The position numbers were made by a program, and so were the translations under genes. A DNA stretch of 64,000 nt from DATDFB01 sp035276475 (GTDB taxonomy: Bacteria; Acidobacteriota; Thermoanaerobaculia; Gp7-AA8). Below are positions 45,301-57,300 of the stretch, in pieces. The stretch lies in contig DATELQ010000069.1 in the NCBI GenBank assembly GCA_035276475.1, forward strand, positions 1 through 64,000, in the 5' to 3' direction. The notes below the pieces were generated by a model. It searched no databases, was not told the origin of the DNA, and was given only the letters and a program-made list of their open reading frames with translations. Numbering within the stretch: position 1 is the stretch's first letter; each line of letters begins with the position of its first letter.

Positions 45301-48300
45301 GACCTGCGCGGTGAGCGCCGTGGAGGAGACGTCGAGCGTGAGCGAGGTCGCGGTGTTGGCGACGACTTTCCACGTCACGCTCTTGTCGTTGTTGACGAAG
45401 ACGCGCGCGCCGGCCAGCGGCGGATCGGTCGGGAAGTGGGCGTTCGTGTCGACGATGGTGTCGACGGCGCCGCCGGTGCTGGCGGTGATGGCGGTGATGG
45501 TGCCGACGCCGATGCTCGTCAGCGGCGTGTAGCGCTGCGTGGCCACGGTGCCGTTGTCGATCCACAGCTCGCCGTAGGTCTGATCGGCGCGCTTGAAGTA
45601 GACGGTGCCGGGCGCGCCCTGGCGGTAGCCGAAGTCAGAGCTGCCGGCATTGGCCGTGATGTTCGTCTTCGGCACGCCGAGGGTGCCGGCGTAGTAAACG
45701 GCCACACGCCCGCCGCCGCCGCTGGCGCCGTTCTTCGTCGCTGAATTCGCGTGGATGCGGCCGGTGCCGTTGAGCGCGTTCGTGTCGATGCGGATGCTGC
45801 CGCCGGCGCCCGAGGTGAGGTCGGTCGCGACCGAGTCGGCGACGACGTTGCCGTCGAGCTGGATGTTGCCGGCGCTGATGCGGATCACGCCGCCGCCCGC
45901 GTTCACCGAGGCGTCGGTGGCATTGGAGCTGTTCTTCGATCCCGAGCCGCCCGGCTCGTTCGGATTCCACAGCGATCCGTAGGTAGCTGCCGCGACCTCG
46001 TTGCTGTAGCAGCCGACGCAGATGCTGCCCATGCCGCCGTGGCTGCCTGCCGCGCCCGGCGTGCTGCCGCCGGTGGTCGTGTTCGGGTACGTGCGGGCCG
46101 TGCCGCCGACGACGCCGATGTAGCCGCGCCCGCTCGCGTCGATGGTGCTCGCCGCGTCGACCGTCAGCGTTCCCGGGACGGTGATGGTCAGCGAGTTGAA
46201 CGTGTTCGGCGTGGTAGTCGTCGGCGTCTGCCGCAGTTGCACGCCGTTCAGCGTCAGGTTCTGGGCGCGGACATCCGTCGTCTCGACGATGCCGCTGAGC
46301 GTTAGGTTCGAGCCATGGAGGGCCGGAGTGCTCAGCAGGGACTTCGAGCCGATGGTGATCTTGTCGATGCCGAGGTTCCCGCGATAGGCGCTGCCCACCG
46401 GCGCGTTGGCGACCGTCTCGCCGGCGTTCAACTGCACGGTGACGTCGTTGCCGCTGATCGCGGTGATGACGTAGCTGGCCCGGACGCTGCCGTCGGCGTT
46501 GAGGATCTCGATCTGCGAGCCGGCCAGCCACGGCGATGGTGTGTTCGAAAGGGTGATGACGTTGCCGCTCACCGCCGTCACCGTGCCGCCGCCGAGGTCC
46601 GGCAGATCGGTGAAGCGGCCGGCCTGCACGGTCGTGCCGTTGTCGATCACCAGCTCGTCCGAGACTTTGGCCCGCGTGGCAGCGTTGACCTGGCGCAGGT
46701 AGACAGTTCCCGACGCTCCCTGGCGGTAGCCGAAATCAGAGCTGCCGGCATTCGCCGTGATGTTCGCCTTCGGCACGCCGAGCGCTCCGGCGTAGTAGAT
46801 GGCCACGCGCCCGCCGCCACCGCTGGCGCCGTTCTTCGTCACCGAGTCGGCGTGGATCTTTCCGCTTCCGGCCAGTGTCGTGGCGTCGATGCGGATGCTG
46901 CCGCCCGCACCCGAGGTGAGGTCGGTCGCCACCGAGTCGGCGACGATATTGCCATCGACCTGCAGCGTGCCGGCGCTGATGCGGATCACGCCGCCGCCCG
47001 CGTTCACCGAGGCGTCGGTGGCGTTGGAGCTGTTCTTCGATCCCGCGCCGCCGGGCTCGTTCGGATCCCACAGCGATCCGTAGACGGCTGCCGCGGTCTC
47101 GTTGCTGTAGCAGCCGTTGCAGGTGGCACCGATGCCGCCGTGGCTGCCTGCCGCGCCCGGCGTGCTGCCGCCGGTCGTGGTGTTCGGGTAGGTGCGGGCC
47201 GTGCCGTTGACGACGCCGATGTAACCGCGGCCGCTCGCGTCGATGGTGCTCGCCGCGTCGACCGTCAGCGTGCCCGGCACGGTGATGGTCAGCGAGTTGA
47301 ACGTGTTCGGCGTCGTGGTCGTCGGCGTCTGCCGCAGTTGCACGCCGTTCAGCGTGAGGTTCTGAGCGCGGACATCCATCGTCTCGAAGATGCCGGACAA
47401 CGTCAGGGTCGACCCGTGAATCGCAGGGGCGCTCAGCAGTGACTTCGAGCCGATGGTGATCTTGTCGATGCCGAGATTCCCGCGGTAGGCGCTGCCCACC
47501 GGTGCGTTCGCGGCGCTCTCGCCGCTCGCCAGTTGCACCGTCACGTTGTTGCCGCTCATCGCGGTGATGACGTAGCTGGCCCGGACGCTGCCGTCGGCGT
47601 TGAGGATCTCGATCTGCGAACCGGCCAGCCACGGCGACGGCGTGTTCGACAACGTAATGACGTTGCCGTTCACCGCCGTCACCGTGCCGCCACCGAGGTC
47701 CGGCAGATCGGTGAAGCGGCCGGCTTGAATGCTCGTGCCGTTGTCGATCACGAGCTCGTCCGACTGCTTCGCCCGCGTCGTCGCGTTGACCTGGCGCAGG
47801 TAGACCGTTCCCGATGCTCCCTGGCGGTAGCCGAAGTCAGAGCTGCCGGCCTTGGCGGTGATGTTCGCCTTCGGCACGCCGAGCGCGCCGGCGTAGTAGA
47901 TGGCCACGCGCCCACCGCCGCCGCTGGCGCCGTTCTTCGTCACCGAGTCGGCGTGGATCTTTCCGCTGCCGGTCAGCGTCGTGGCGTCGATGCGGATGCT
48001 GCCGCCGGCGCCCGAGGTGAGGTCGGTTGCCACCGAGTCGGCGACGATGTTGCCGTCGACCTGCAGCGTGCCGGCGCTGATGCGAATCACGCCGCCGCCC
48101 GCGTTCACCGAGGCGTCGGTGGCGTTGGAGCTGTTCTTCGATCCCGCGCCGCCCGGTTCGTTCGGATCCCACAGCGATCCGTAGGTCGCTGCCGCGGTCT
48201 CGTTGCTGTAGCAGCCGTTGCAGGTGGCGCCGATGCCGCCGTGGCTGCCTGCCGCGCCCGGCGTGCTGCCGCCCGTCGTGGTGTTCGGGTAGGTGCGGGC

Positions 48301-51300
48301 CGTACCGCCGACGACGCCGATGTAGCCGCGGCCGCTCGCGTCGATGATGCTCGCCGCGTCGACCGTCAGCGTGCCCGGAACGGTGATGGTCAGCGAGTTG
48401 AACGTGTTCGGCGTCGTAGTCGTCGGCGTCTGCCGCAGTTGCACGCCGCTCAGCGTCAGATTCTGGGCGCGGACGTCCATCGTCTCGACGATGCCGGAGA
48501 GCGTGAGGTCGTTGCCGTGCACGGCCGGCGAAGAGAGCAGTGACTTCGCGCCGACGGTGATCTTGTCGATGCCGAGGTTCCCGCGGTAGGCACTTCCCAC
48601 CGGCGCGTTCGCGGCGCTCTCGCCGCTCGCCAGTTGCACCGTCACGCTGTTGCCGCTCATCGCCGTGATCAGGTAGCTCGCGTGGACGCTGCCGTCGGCG
48701 TTGAGGATCTCGATGTAGGAGCCCGAGAGCCACGGCGACGGCGTGTTCGAAAGGGTGATGACGTTGCCGCTCACCGCCGTCACCGTGCCGCCGCCGAGGT
48801 CCGCCAGATCGGTGAAGCGGCCGGCCTGCACGGTCGTGCCGTTGTCGATTACCAGCTCGTCCGAGACTTTGGCCCGCGTGGCAGCGTTGACCTGGCGCAG
48901 GTAGACGGTTCCCGACGCTCCCTGGCGGTAGCCGAAGTCCGAGCTGCCGGCATTCGCTGTGATGTTCGCCTTCGGCACGCCGAGCGCGCCGGCGTAGTAC
49001 ACCGCCACACGCCCGCCGCCGCCGCTGGCGCCGTTCTTCGTCACCGAGTCGGCGTGAATCGTTCCGCTGCCGCTCAGCGTCGTGGCGTCGATGCGGATGC
49101 TGCCGCCGGCACCCGAGGTGAGGTCGGTCGTCTGCGAGTCGGCGCTGATCGTGCCGTCGAGCTGCACGGTCGCAGCGTTGATGCGGATCACGCCGCCGCC
49201 GGGGTTCGCAGCCGCGTCGGTGGCGTTGGAGCTGTTCTTCGATCCCGAGCCGCCCGGCTCGTTCGGATCCCACAGCGAGCCGTAGGTCGCTGCCGCGGTC
49301 TCGTTGTTGTAGCAGCCGTTGCAGGTGGCACCGATGCCGCCGTGGCTGCCTGCCGCGCCCGGCGTGCTGCCGCCGACGGTGGTGTTCGGATAGGTGCGCG
49401 CGATGCCGCCGGATACGCCGATGTATCCGAGGCCGTTGGCGTTGATGCTGGCGCCGCAGGCGACGAAGAGCGTCTCCGTCACCGCCACGTCGAGCGAGCT
49501 GACGGAGGTCGTCGTCGGCGCCGGATGCACGACCTGGCCGCCGAGGACGATGAGGCGCTTGAAGCTGTGGTGGCCGACGATCGTGACGGTGCCGCCGGTG
49601 ACGATGATCGTGCCGCCCTCGTACTGCGTGTCGGTCGCGAGAATCGTCTGGTTGCTGAACGGCGTGCCGGTGACGATGGTGATCGTTCCCGGCAGCCCGT
49701 TGGTCTTGCCGGAGAGCTCGGTGGCGAAGGCGCGGAGCGTGACGACCGTGCCGTCCGTATCGCCCGCGCGCGTGGTGTAGGTCGCGGTGTAGTTGCCGTT
49801 CGCCTGCGGCGTCACCGTCAGGTTGTGCGCGCCGGCGGCGTCCGTGGCCGTGATGGTGACGGAGGTGATGGAGTCGCCCGCGGCCGGCTTGACGTTGACG
49901 GAGATCGGCACCGCGGTGTTCGGCGGGTAGTACCCGTTGCCGCTGCAGTTCCACGCCAGCGTCGGCATGGTGGAGTCGTTGATCGGATTGATGCCGACGG
50001 AGCGCGTGGCCGGTGCGGCGGCGTTGTTCTCAAAGTCGACGGCGTTGATCGTGAGCGTCTTCGGCACGGCCGTGGTGCCGTCGACATCGGGGGCGGTGAT
50101 CGCGCCGGTCCAGACGTTGGCGCGGACCGGATCCTTTGTCAGGTTCGTCGTACCGGTCACGCCTTCGAGCGTGGCGGTGGCGCTCTTCACGCCCACTTCG
50201 GCGTCGACGATCGTCGCCTCGATGTTGACCGGGTCGCCTTCGCGGATCGGATTCGCCCCTGCGGCCGGCGTGGTGATCGTGATCGTCGGCGGCGTGCTGT
50301 CGTGGTTGACGGTGAGGGCCGCCGACTGCGTGCCGATGTACGTCGCGGAGATCGTCGCCGTCGTCGTGGTGGCGACGGAGGTCGTGGTGATCGGGAACGT
50401 GGCGGAGAACTGTCCGCTCGGCACGGTGACGCTGGCGGGCACCGGCGCGACGCCGGCGTTCGTCGACGCGAGCGTGACGATGGCGCCGCCCGACGGCGCG
50501 GCCGAGGCGAGGGTGACGGTGCCGGTGGTCGGCGCGCCGCCGTAGACGGTCGACGGCGTGAGCGCCAGCGACGCCACGCCGAGGTTTCCGGCCATCGACC
50601 CGACCGCCGCCTCGGACGTCGCCATCGGGTAGGCGTGTCCGTCGCGCGCCAGGAGCGCGAAGCTGTCGCCGCCGGCGCCGTCGATCGGCAGCGTGAACGA
50701 GCCGTTCGCGGCGACGATCATGGCAAAGGCCGCGGGCGAGGCGTTCTGCTTGTCGAAGACGAGGGAGTTGACCTCGGCGCCCGGCTCGCCGAACGCGGCG
50801 TCGAAGCGGACGGACGGCGCGCTCGTCGCGGTCTCGAAGACCTTGCGGCCGTCGACGAACCAGCGGATCGCCGACGCCGACTTCTCGAGACGGAAGCTCG
50901 TGGAGGCGTTGTAGGAGCCGCTGGCACTCGACGTCGTGGCGCCGTTCGCCCACACCTCGTACTGCCCGTTCGACTTGAGGTGGAAGACGTTCTGCAACGG
51001 GTCGTTGCTGTTGCGCGTGGTGTCGTCGACGACGAAGCCGGCGTTGAGGTTGTGGCCCGCCGAGGCGCTGAAGGAGACGGAGCCTTGGGCGATCGTGTCG
51101 ACCGAGGAGGCGCCGCTGTCGCCGAACGCGCTGCTGCCGAAACTCTTGGCGATGGAGTAGCCGCCGCTCGTGCCGACCGTGATGCTCGCCGCGTTCTGCA
51201 GCGCGAACGTCTGCGGCGGCAGCGCGCCGCGCGCGGTGTTGTGCGCGACGACGTGCAGCGGCGTGTCGGGATCGCTCACCGCGCCGGCGGCGCCGGTCAA

Positions 51301-54300
51301 GTTGACGCCGTTCGCCGACGGGACGAAGGAGACCTTCGACGTGTCGATCGACGGCGCGCCGGAGTTCGGGGCGACGAGCTTCGACGTGGCGTCGATCGAC
51401 GGCGGGTTGGCGACAGTGATGGTGTCGCGGCTGCGCAGCGTCGCGCCGTTGGCGAGGGTGAGGTGATCGAAGAGGTAGACGCCGACGAGCGTGTCGCCGG
51501 CGCGGACGTCGACCGGCGCAGTGCCGTCGACGAGCGTGACGGACGCCGGCTCGTTGGCCAGCACGATGGCGCGGCCGGCGGCGTCGGGACGGATGATGAA
51601 TTCCGACGCATTCGCGAACGGCGTCTGGGCCGTGGCGTCGTCGACGTTGGCGAGGACTTCGCCGCCGGCGAGCTGCAGCACCGGAATGCCGTTCACCGGC
51701 GTGCAGCAGGCCAGCGGCGCGAACGACGTAACGGATGCCGCGTCCTTCGTGAACTGCGCGAAGAGGCGGTCGCCCGCGTCCGGCGTGAAGGGCTGGAAGG
51801 CCGCGTCGTCGTCGTACTCCCACGCGCCGTTGTTGAAGCGGACGGCCACGAACTTCTTCGTCGCCCCCGCGATCGTGTAGCCCTTCTCCGAGAACATCAG
51901 GTACCCGCTGTAGGCGGCCGCATCCTGCGTGTTGATCGTGGCCGTGCCGTTGACGACGCGCGTGCTCGGGCCTTGCGCGACGGAGCCGATGCGCCACGTG
52001 CCGCGCGGCGTGCCGTCGGGCGCGTTGACCTGGACGTAGTTGCCGGCCACGAACGGCGCGACCCAGCGCGCGTCGAGCGTGGCGGTCTTGCCGCTCGAGG
52101 AGCTCGCGGTCGCGCTGCCGAACGGCAGGAGCTCGGTCGTGCTGCCGGCGACGTTCTTGGCGTCGACGGTGAGGTCGCCGTACACCGCGCCCGTGGCGCG
52201 GAGGAGGATCGTTCCCGCGCCGCCCGGCGCGTTGCCGCCGCCGCCCGCAGCGTTGAGCTGCGTGACGAGGAGGCCGGACTTCGTGTCGTAATCGAGCGCG
52301 ATGGCGCCGCCGCCGCCCGCGCCGCGGTCCGCCACGGCACCGGTGGCCGTGATCGAGCCGCCGCCGGCGAGGCGTCCGCCGGTCTTGATCCAGACCGAGC
52401 CGCCCGCGCCGCCGCCCGAGCCGCTGTTCTGCGCGACGCCGTTGGCGTTGACGGTGCCGTCGATGCCGACCGACGTCGTGCCGGTGATGCGCACCGAGCC
52501 GCCGCCCGTCACCACCGCCGTCGTGTCGCTCGTGCCGCCGCCACCGCCGCCTTCTGCCGGCTGGTAGATGCTGCCGAACGAGCCGCCGGACATCGGATCC
52601 CACTTGCCGCCGCGGCCGATGTGGCCGCCGCCGGAGCCGTTGACCGCGATGCCGGCGCCGCTGATCGTGGCGTTGCGGCCGAAGCCCATCTTGGCCACGT
52701 TGATCGCGCCGTTGCAGGCCACGAAGAGGCGGTCGGCGGTGATGAGATCGGCGTGTACGCCGTCGGCCGGCTGTTGCACGAGCGTCCCCCCGTCGAGGAC
52801 GACGAGGTTCTTGAACGCATGCGGGCCGACGACCGTCATCGTCGAGCCGGAGCCGATGATGAGCGAGTGCCCGTCGAGCGTCGAGTTCGCCGCGACGATG
52901 GTGCTGCTCGAGAACGTGACCGGCGTCGCGTCGGCGACGATGGTCGAGATCACGGAGTTGGAGTTGCCCGACACTGACGTGGCCACGACGCGGATGCTCA
53001 CGGTCGCGCCGTCGGTCGCCGGCACGGCCAGGCCGTCGCGCAGCTTCCAGAGGTTCGTGCCGGCAGAGACGGTTTCCTTCGCCACGTCGTCGACGTAGAA
53101 CTGCACGCTCTGCACGCCGTTCTGCGCCGAGACCGGGAGCGCGACCACGCGCAGGTCGACGGTGGTGCCGGCGGAGTAGACGGCACCGGGGCTGCCGCAG
53201 AGCCAGTTGATGGTCGGGCCGTCGTGGTCGAGGAGCGGATTGACGGTGACGGTCTTCGACAGCGTGCCGAGGTTGTTGTCGTAGTCGGAGGCGGTGACGG
53301 TGAGCGTCTTCGGCACGCCGTCGGTGCCGTCGACGGCCGGGACGTTGATGGTCGCGGTCCACTTCCCGGTGTTGGCGTTGAAGACCATCGGCTTGTTGAC
53401 GCCGTCGAAGTTCGCCGTGGCGCTCTTCACGCCGACCTCTGCGTCGGTGACGATGGCGTTGACGGTGAACGTCGCGCCGGTGCCTTCCTGCACGGCGTCG
53501 GGCGACTCGATCGACACGACGACCGGCGGGTTCGGATCCTTGAGGATGGTGACGTTCGTCGACTGCGTGACCGCCGCGCGGCCGGGGAAGCCATCGGACG
53601 CGCTGAGAGTGAACGGAATGGTGACGTTGGTCGGCGCGTCCTTCGCCACCGGCACGGTCCAGCTCTTCGTCATGGTGCCGCCGTTGACGAACGGCGTGCC
53701 GCCCTGCTGGTTGAGTCCCGGCGTGGTGAGGGTGAGCGCGGTGATGGCCAGGTCGTCGCTCGCCGCGCCCGTCACGGTGACGTTGTGGCCTGCGTAGAGC
53801 TGCAGCGGCGCGACGTCGAATTGCGTGATCGACGGCCCTTGATTCGGTGCGACGGTGAAGTTGAACGGCGTGGCCGTGGCGGTGCGTCCGGCGCGGTCGA
53901 CCATCGTTGCCGTGAGCGTGGTCGCGCCGGTGGGCGCGGTGGCGCTGACGACGACGCCGGTGCCGCCGGAGGGCGAGACCGACGCGGCGTTGCCGCCGAG
54001 GATCGTGGCGCTGCCGCCGGCGGCGAGCGAGAGGTCGACGCGCTCGACGCCACCCGTGTGCGCGGCGTTGGCGGTGAAGTTGGTGGTGATGGTTTGCGCC
54101 TGCAGAACGGTCGAGCCGTTCGCCGGCGTGCTGCCGTCGAGCGTGAGCGCCGGCACGTCGGCCGGGCCGGCCACGACCGCAGTCGCATCCGCCGTGATCG
54201 CGCTCTGCGCGATGGAGCCGTCGTCGATGCGCACGAGCGCACGCGGACCCGCCGTCGCGCTATCAAAGGTGACGACGCCGAGGGCCGCGGAGAGCGGCGT

Positions 54301-57300
54301 GGCGCGCGTCAGGCGCTGAATCGTCGGGTTGCTCTCGTCGTACGAGGAGACGATCAGATCGCCCAAGGTCGACGCCGGACGGTGGAGGAAAACCGTCCCG
54401 GCGCCGCCCTCGGTCGACGCTGCGGTGTTGCCGCCGTTGAGATTGCGGCCGCCGCGCGCCTGCACGATCGGCTCGCCGCTCTCGAGATCGAAGCGCTCCG
54501 TGGCGCTGATCGAGATGCGGCCGCCGCCGCCGCCCGCGACGGTGGTGTTGCCGCCGTTGTCGTCGGCGCCGTTCGCGGTGATGCGCGTGGCGTGGCCGGT
54601 GATGAACTGGCGTGCCGAGATCAGCACGCTGCCGCCGGAGCCCGAGCCCCAGTTGACGCCGCGCTCGCCGTCGGCGCGGACGCTGCCGGCGATGGCGATG
54701 CGCCCGAGGTCGCCTGTCGCCGTGGTCGTGCGGAGCGCGGCCGCGCCGCCGCCGTTGCCGCCGGCTTGCTGGCCGGTCGCGGAGCCGCTGCCGCCGGAGC
54801 CGAAGTCCGTCGGCGCAGTGATCGAGCCGTACGGCGCGTTCGTCGTGCCGCCGGCATTGCCGTTGTAGCCGCCGAAGCCGCCGTACGACGCGGAGGCGTT
54901 CGCGGCGCCGCCGGTGATGGTGTCGCCCTTCGTCCGCCCGATCGCGGAGGTGTTCTGGCTTCCGCCATCCTCCGTAAAGTGCCAGCCGCCGAGGTAGCCC
55001 TTGCCGCTGACGTTCACCGCGGAGTCGCCGTCGACGTAGAGGTGCTGCGCGACGGTGACGTCGAGCTTCGTGCCGCTCGGATCGCCGACCGTAGCGCCGT
55101 TGATCACGATGAGGTTCTTGAGCGTGACCGCACCCTTGATGTAGAGCACTGCGCTCGCGCCGGTGACGACGACGTTCTTGCCGGTGTACGTCGCGGCGGC
55201 GCCCGGCTCGATGCTGCTCGGGCCGAGAATGGTGACGTCGCCGCTCGCGGCGTCGACGTTGACCGGATCGATCGTGATCGGCAGCACGACGTCATGCGCC
55301 GAGCTCGAGTCCTTCACCGTCGCGGTGATCGTGAACGGCGTCCCCTCGGCCGGCACAGTGAGCGTGGCCGTCGCTTCGAAGATGTCGGTCGTGCCGCTCT
55401 TCGGCACGGTGACGGGATCGACCGGCGCGGTGAACTGCGCCGAGGTGAACGTCACCGACTCGACCTTCACGTCGTCGGTGGCGTGCACGCGCAGCTTGAC
55501 CGTGGTCGTCTCATTCGGCTTGTTCGCCGGCAGCGCGGCGCCGTCGATCGGCGTGATCCACTGCGCCTTCGGAATGCTGGCGTCGTTGACCGCCTGGTAG
55601 ATCACCTCGGTCGACGCCGGCGTGGCGTTGCCGTGGTAGTCGTACGCGGTGGCGGTGATGCGGATGCGCGTGTCGGTGTTCTTCGGCGTGACCGTGGCCT
55701 GCGTCGAGAACGTCCACGTGGCCGTGGCCGCGTCGTAGCTGCCGGTCGTGACCGGAATGCTCTGGCCGTCGTAGTCGAAGACGACCTTCTGCGCGCCGCT
55801 CTCCGCGTCGCGCACCTTCGCCTGGATCGTGTACTTCGTGTTGCCGTTGCCGTACGGATACGCCGTATCCGCCTGCGGGAGGAGCGAGACGACCGTGGGG
55901 GCGCCGCTGTCGACGGCGACGGTGGTCGCGAATTCGCCCGTGGCGCTCTTGCTGTCGACGTCCGTGACCGTGGCGACGAAGCGCAGCGAGTCCCCTTCCT
56001 TCAGGTCTCCGGGCAGATCGACGCCGAATGTCGCCGTCGGCCAGGCGCCGCCGACCGGGCGCGTGACGGTGATGCTGCCGGCCGGGTTGATGCCGGTGGT
56101 GAGCGGATAGTCGGTGCCGTCGGCGTGCTTGCCGATGACAGCCAGGCGCACGGTGTCGCTCACGCCTTCGTCGCTGAACGCCACCGTGGCGTCAACGTGG
56201 TTCTTCAGATAGATCGTCTGCTTCGAGAGCGTGACGGTGATGTTCTGCGGCGGCAGGTTCGGCAGCACGTCCCAGGTGAAGCTGGCGTAGTCGCTGTCGT
56301 TGAGCGACAGATCCGTGGCCTTGGCGTAGAGCGTGACGGTCGACGGCGCGGTGACGACGGGGGCGGTGAAGTTCGGCAGCCCGTACGGCGCGGTGTAGAG
56401 CTTGGCGATGAGGGTCTTGTTCGTGCCGTCGGTGGAGTACCACTCCACGAACTTGATGTCCTTGTCGGTCGACGCGATCGTCGGCATGTAGCCGCCGCCG
56501 GAGACGAGCGGCGTCCCCGCCGGCACGGGCGAGACGATGGAGATCGCCGGCTTGACCTGGTCGTAGGCGAAGTAGTCGAACGACTGCGGCCCCTTCATCA
56601 GCACCGGCGGGGTCTGCGTGTCGCCGACGCCCGCGATGGTGAGCCGGTAGAACGCCCCCGCCTTGATGGCCACGCCCTGCGGCGCGAGGTTGAACGTTGC
56701 CGGATCGGTGGCGTCGGCGGTGATGGCCAGCGGCACGTCGCCGTTGGCAACCGGATCGCCTTTGTAGCGGTCGAGCTCCGTGAGCGTCGCCGTGGCGCCG
56801 TGGCCGGCGTCGAAGGAGTGGACGTCGACGGCCTTGTTGAACTTCGCCTTGAAGACCTGGCCGGGGAAGACCGGATCGGCCACGGTCGGGGTCATGAAGA
56901 CGATCTTCGGCTCGGTGTAGTCGACGGTGGTGAAGCTGACGTCGACGTGCCCGCTCATGATGTTGCCGGAGAGATCCGAGACGCCGTTCGGGATGAAGAG
57001 GTGGTAGACGGTGTTGCTCTTGAGGATCGACGCCGGGGCGATGTCGAGGACGTTGTTCGACGGCCACTGCGACGGGAAGTTGAGCTGTACGTTCTGCGCG
57101 TCGGCGACGGACGTGAGGGTGATGCCGCCGACGCTCGAAAGGCTCAGCGGCTCGCTGAAGGTGATGCGGATGTGCGCGTTCGGCGCGACGGCGTTGGCGT
57201 TGTTGACCGGATCGGTGCTCAGCACGCGCGGCGCCGTGGAGTCGAGATGGATGTGGCCGAGGTGCGCCGCGGTGGTGCCGATGTTGTACGGATCGATGTG

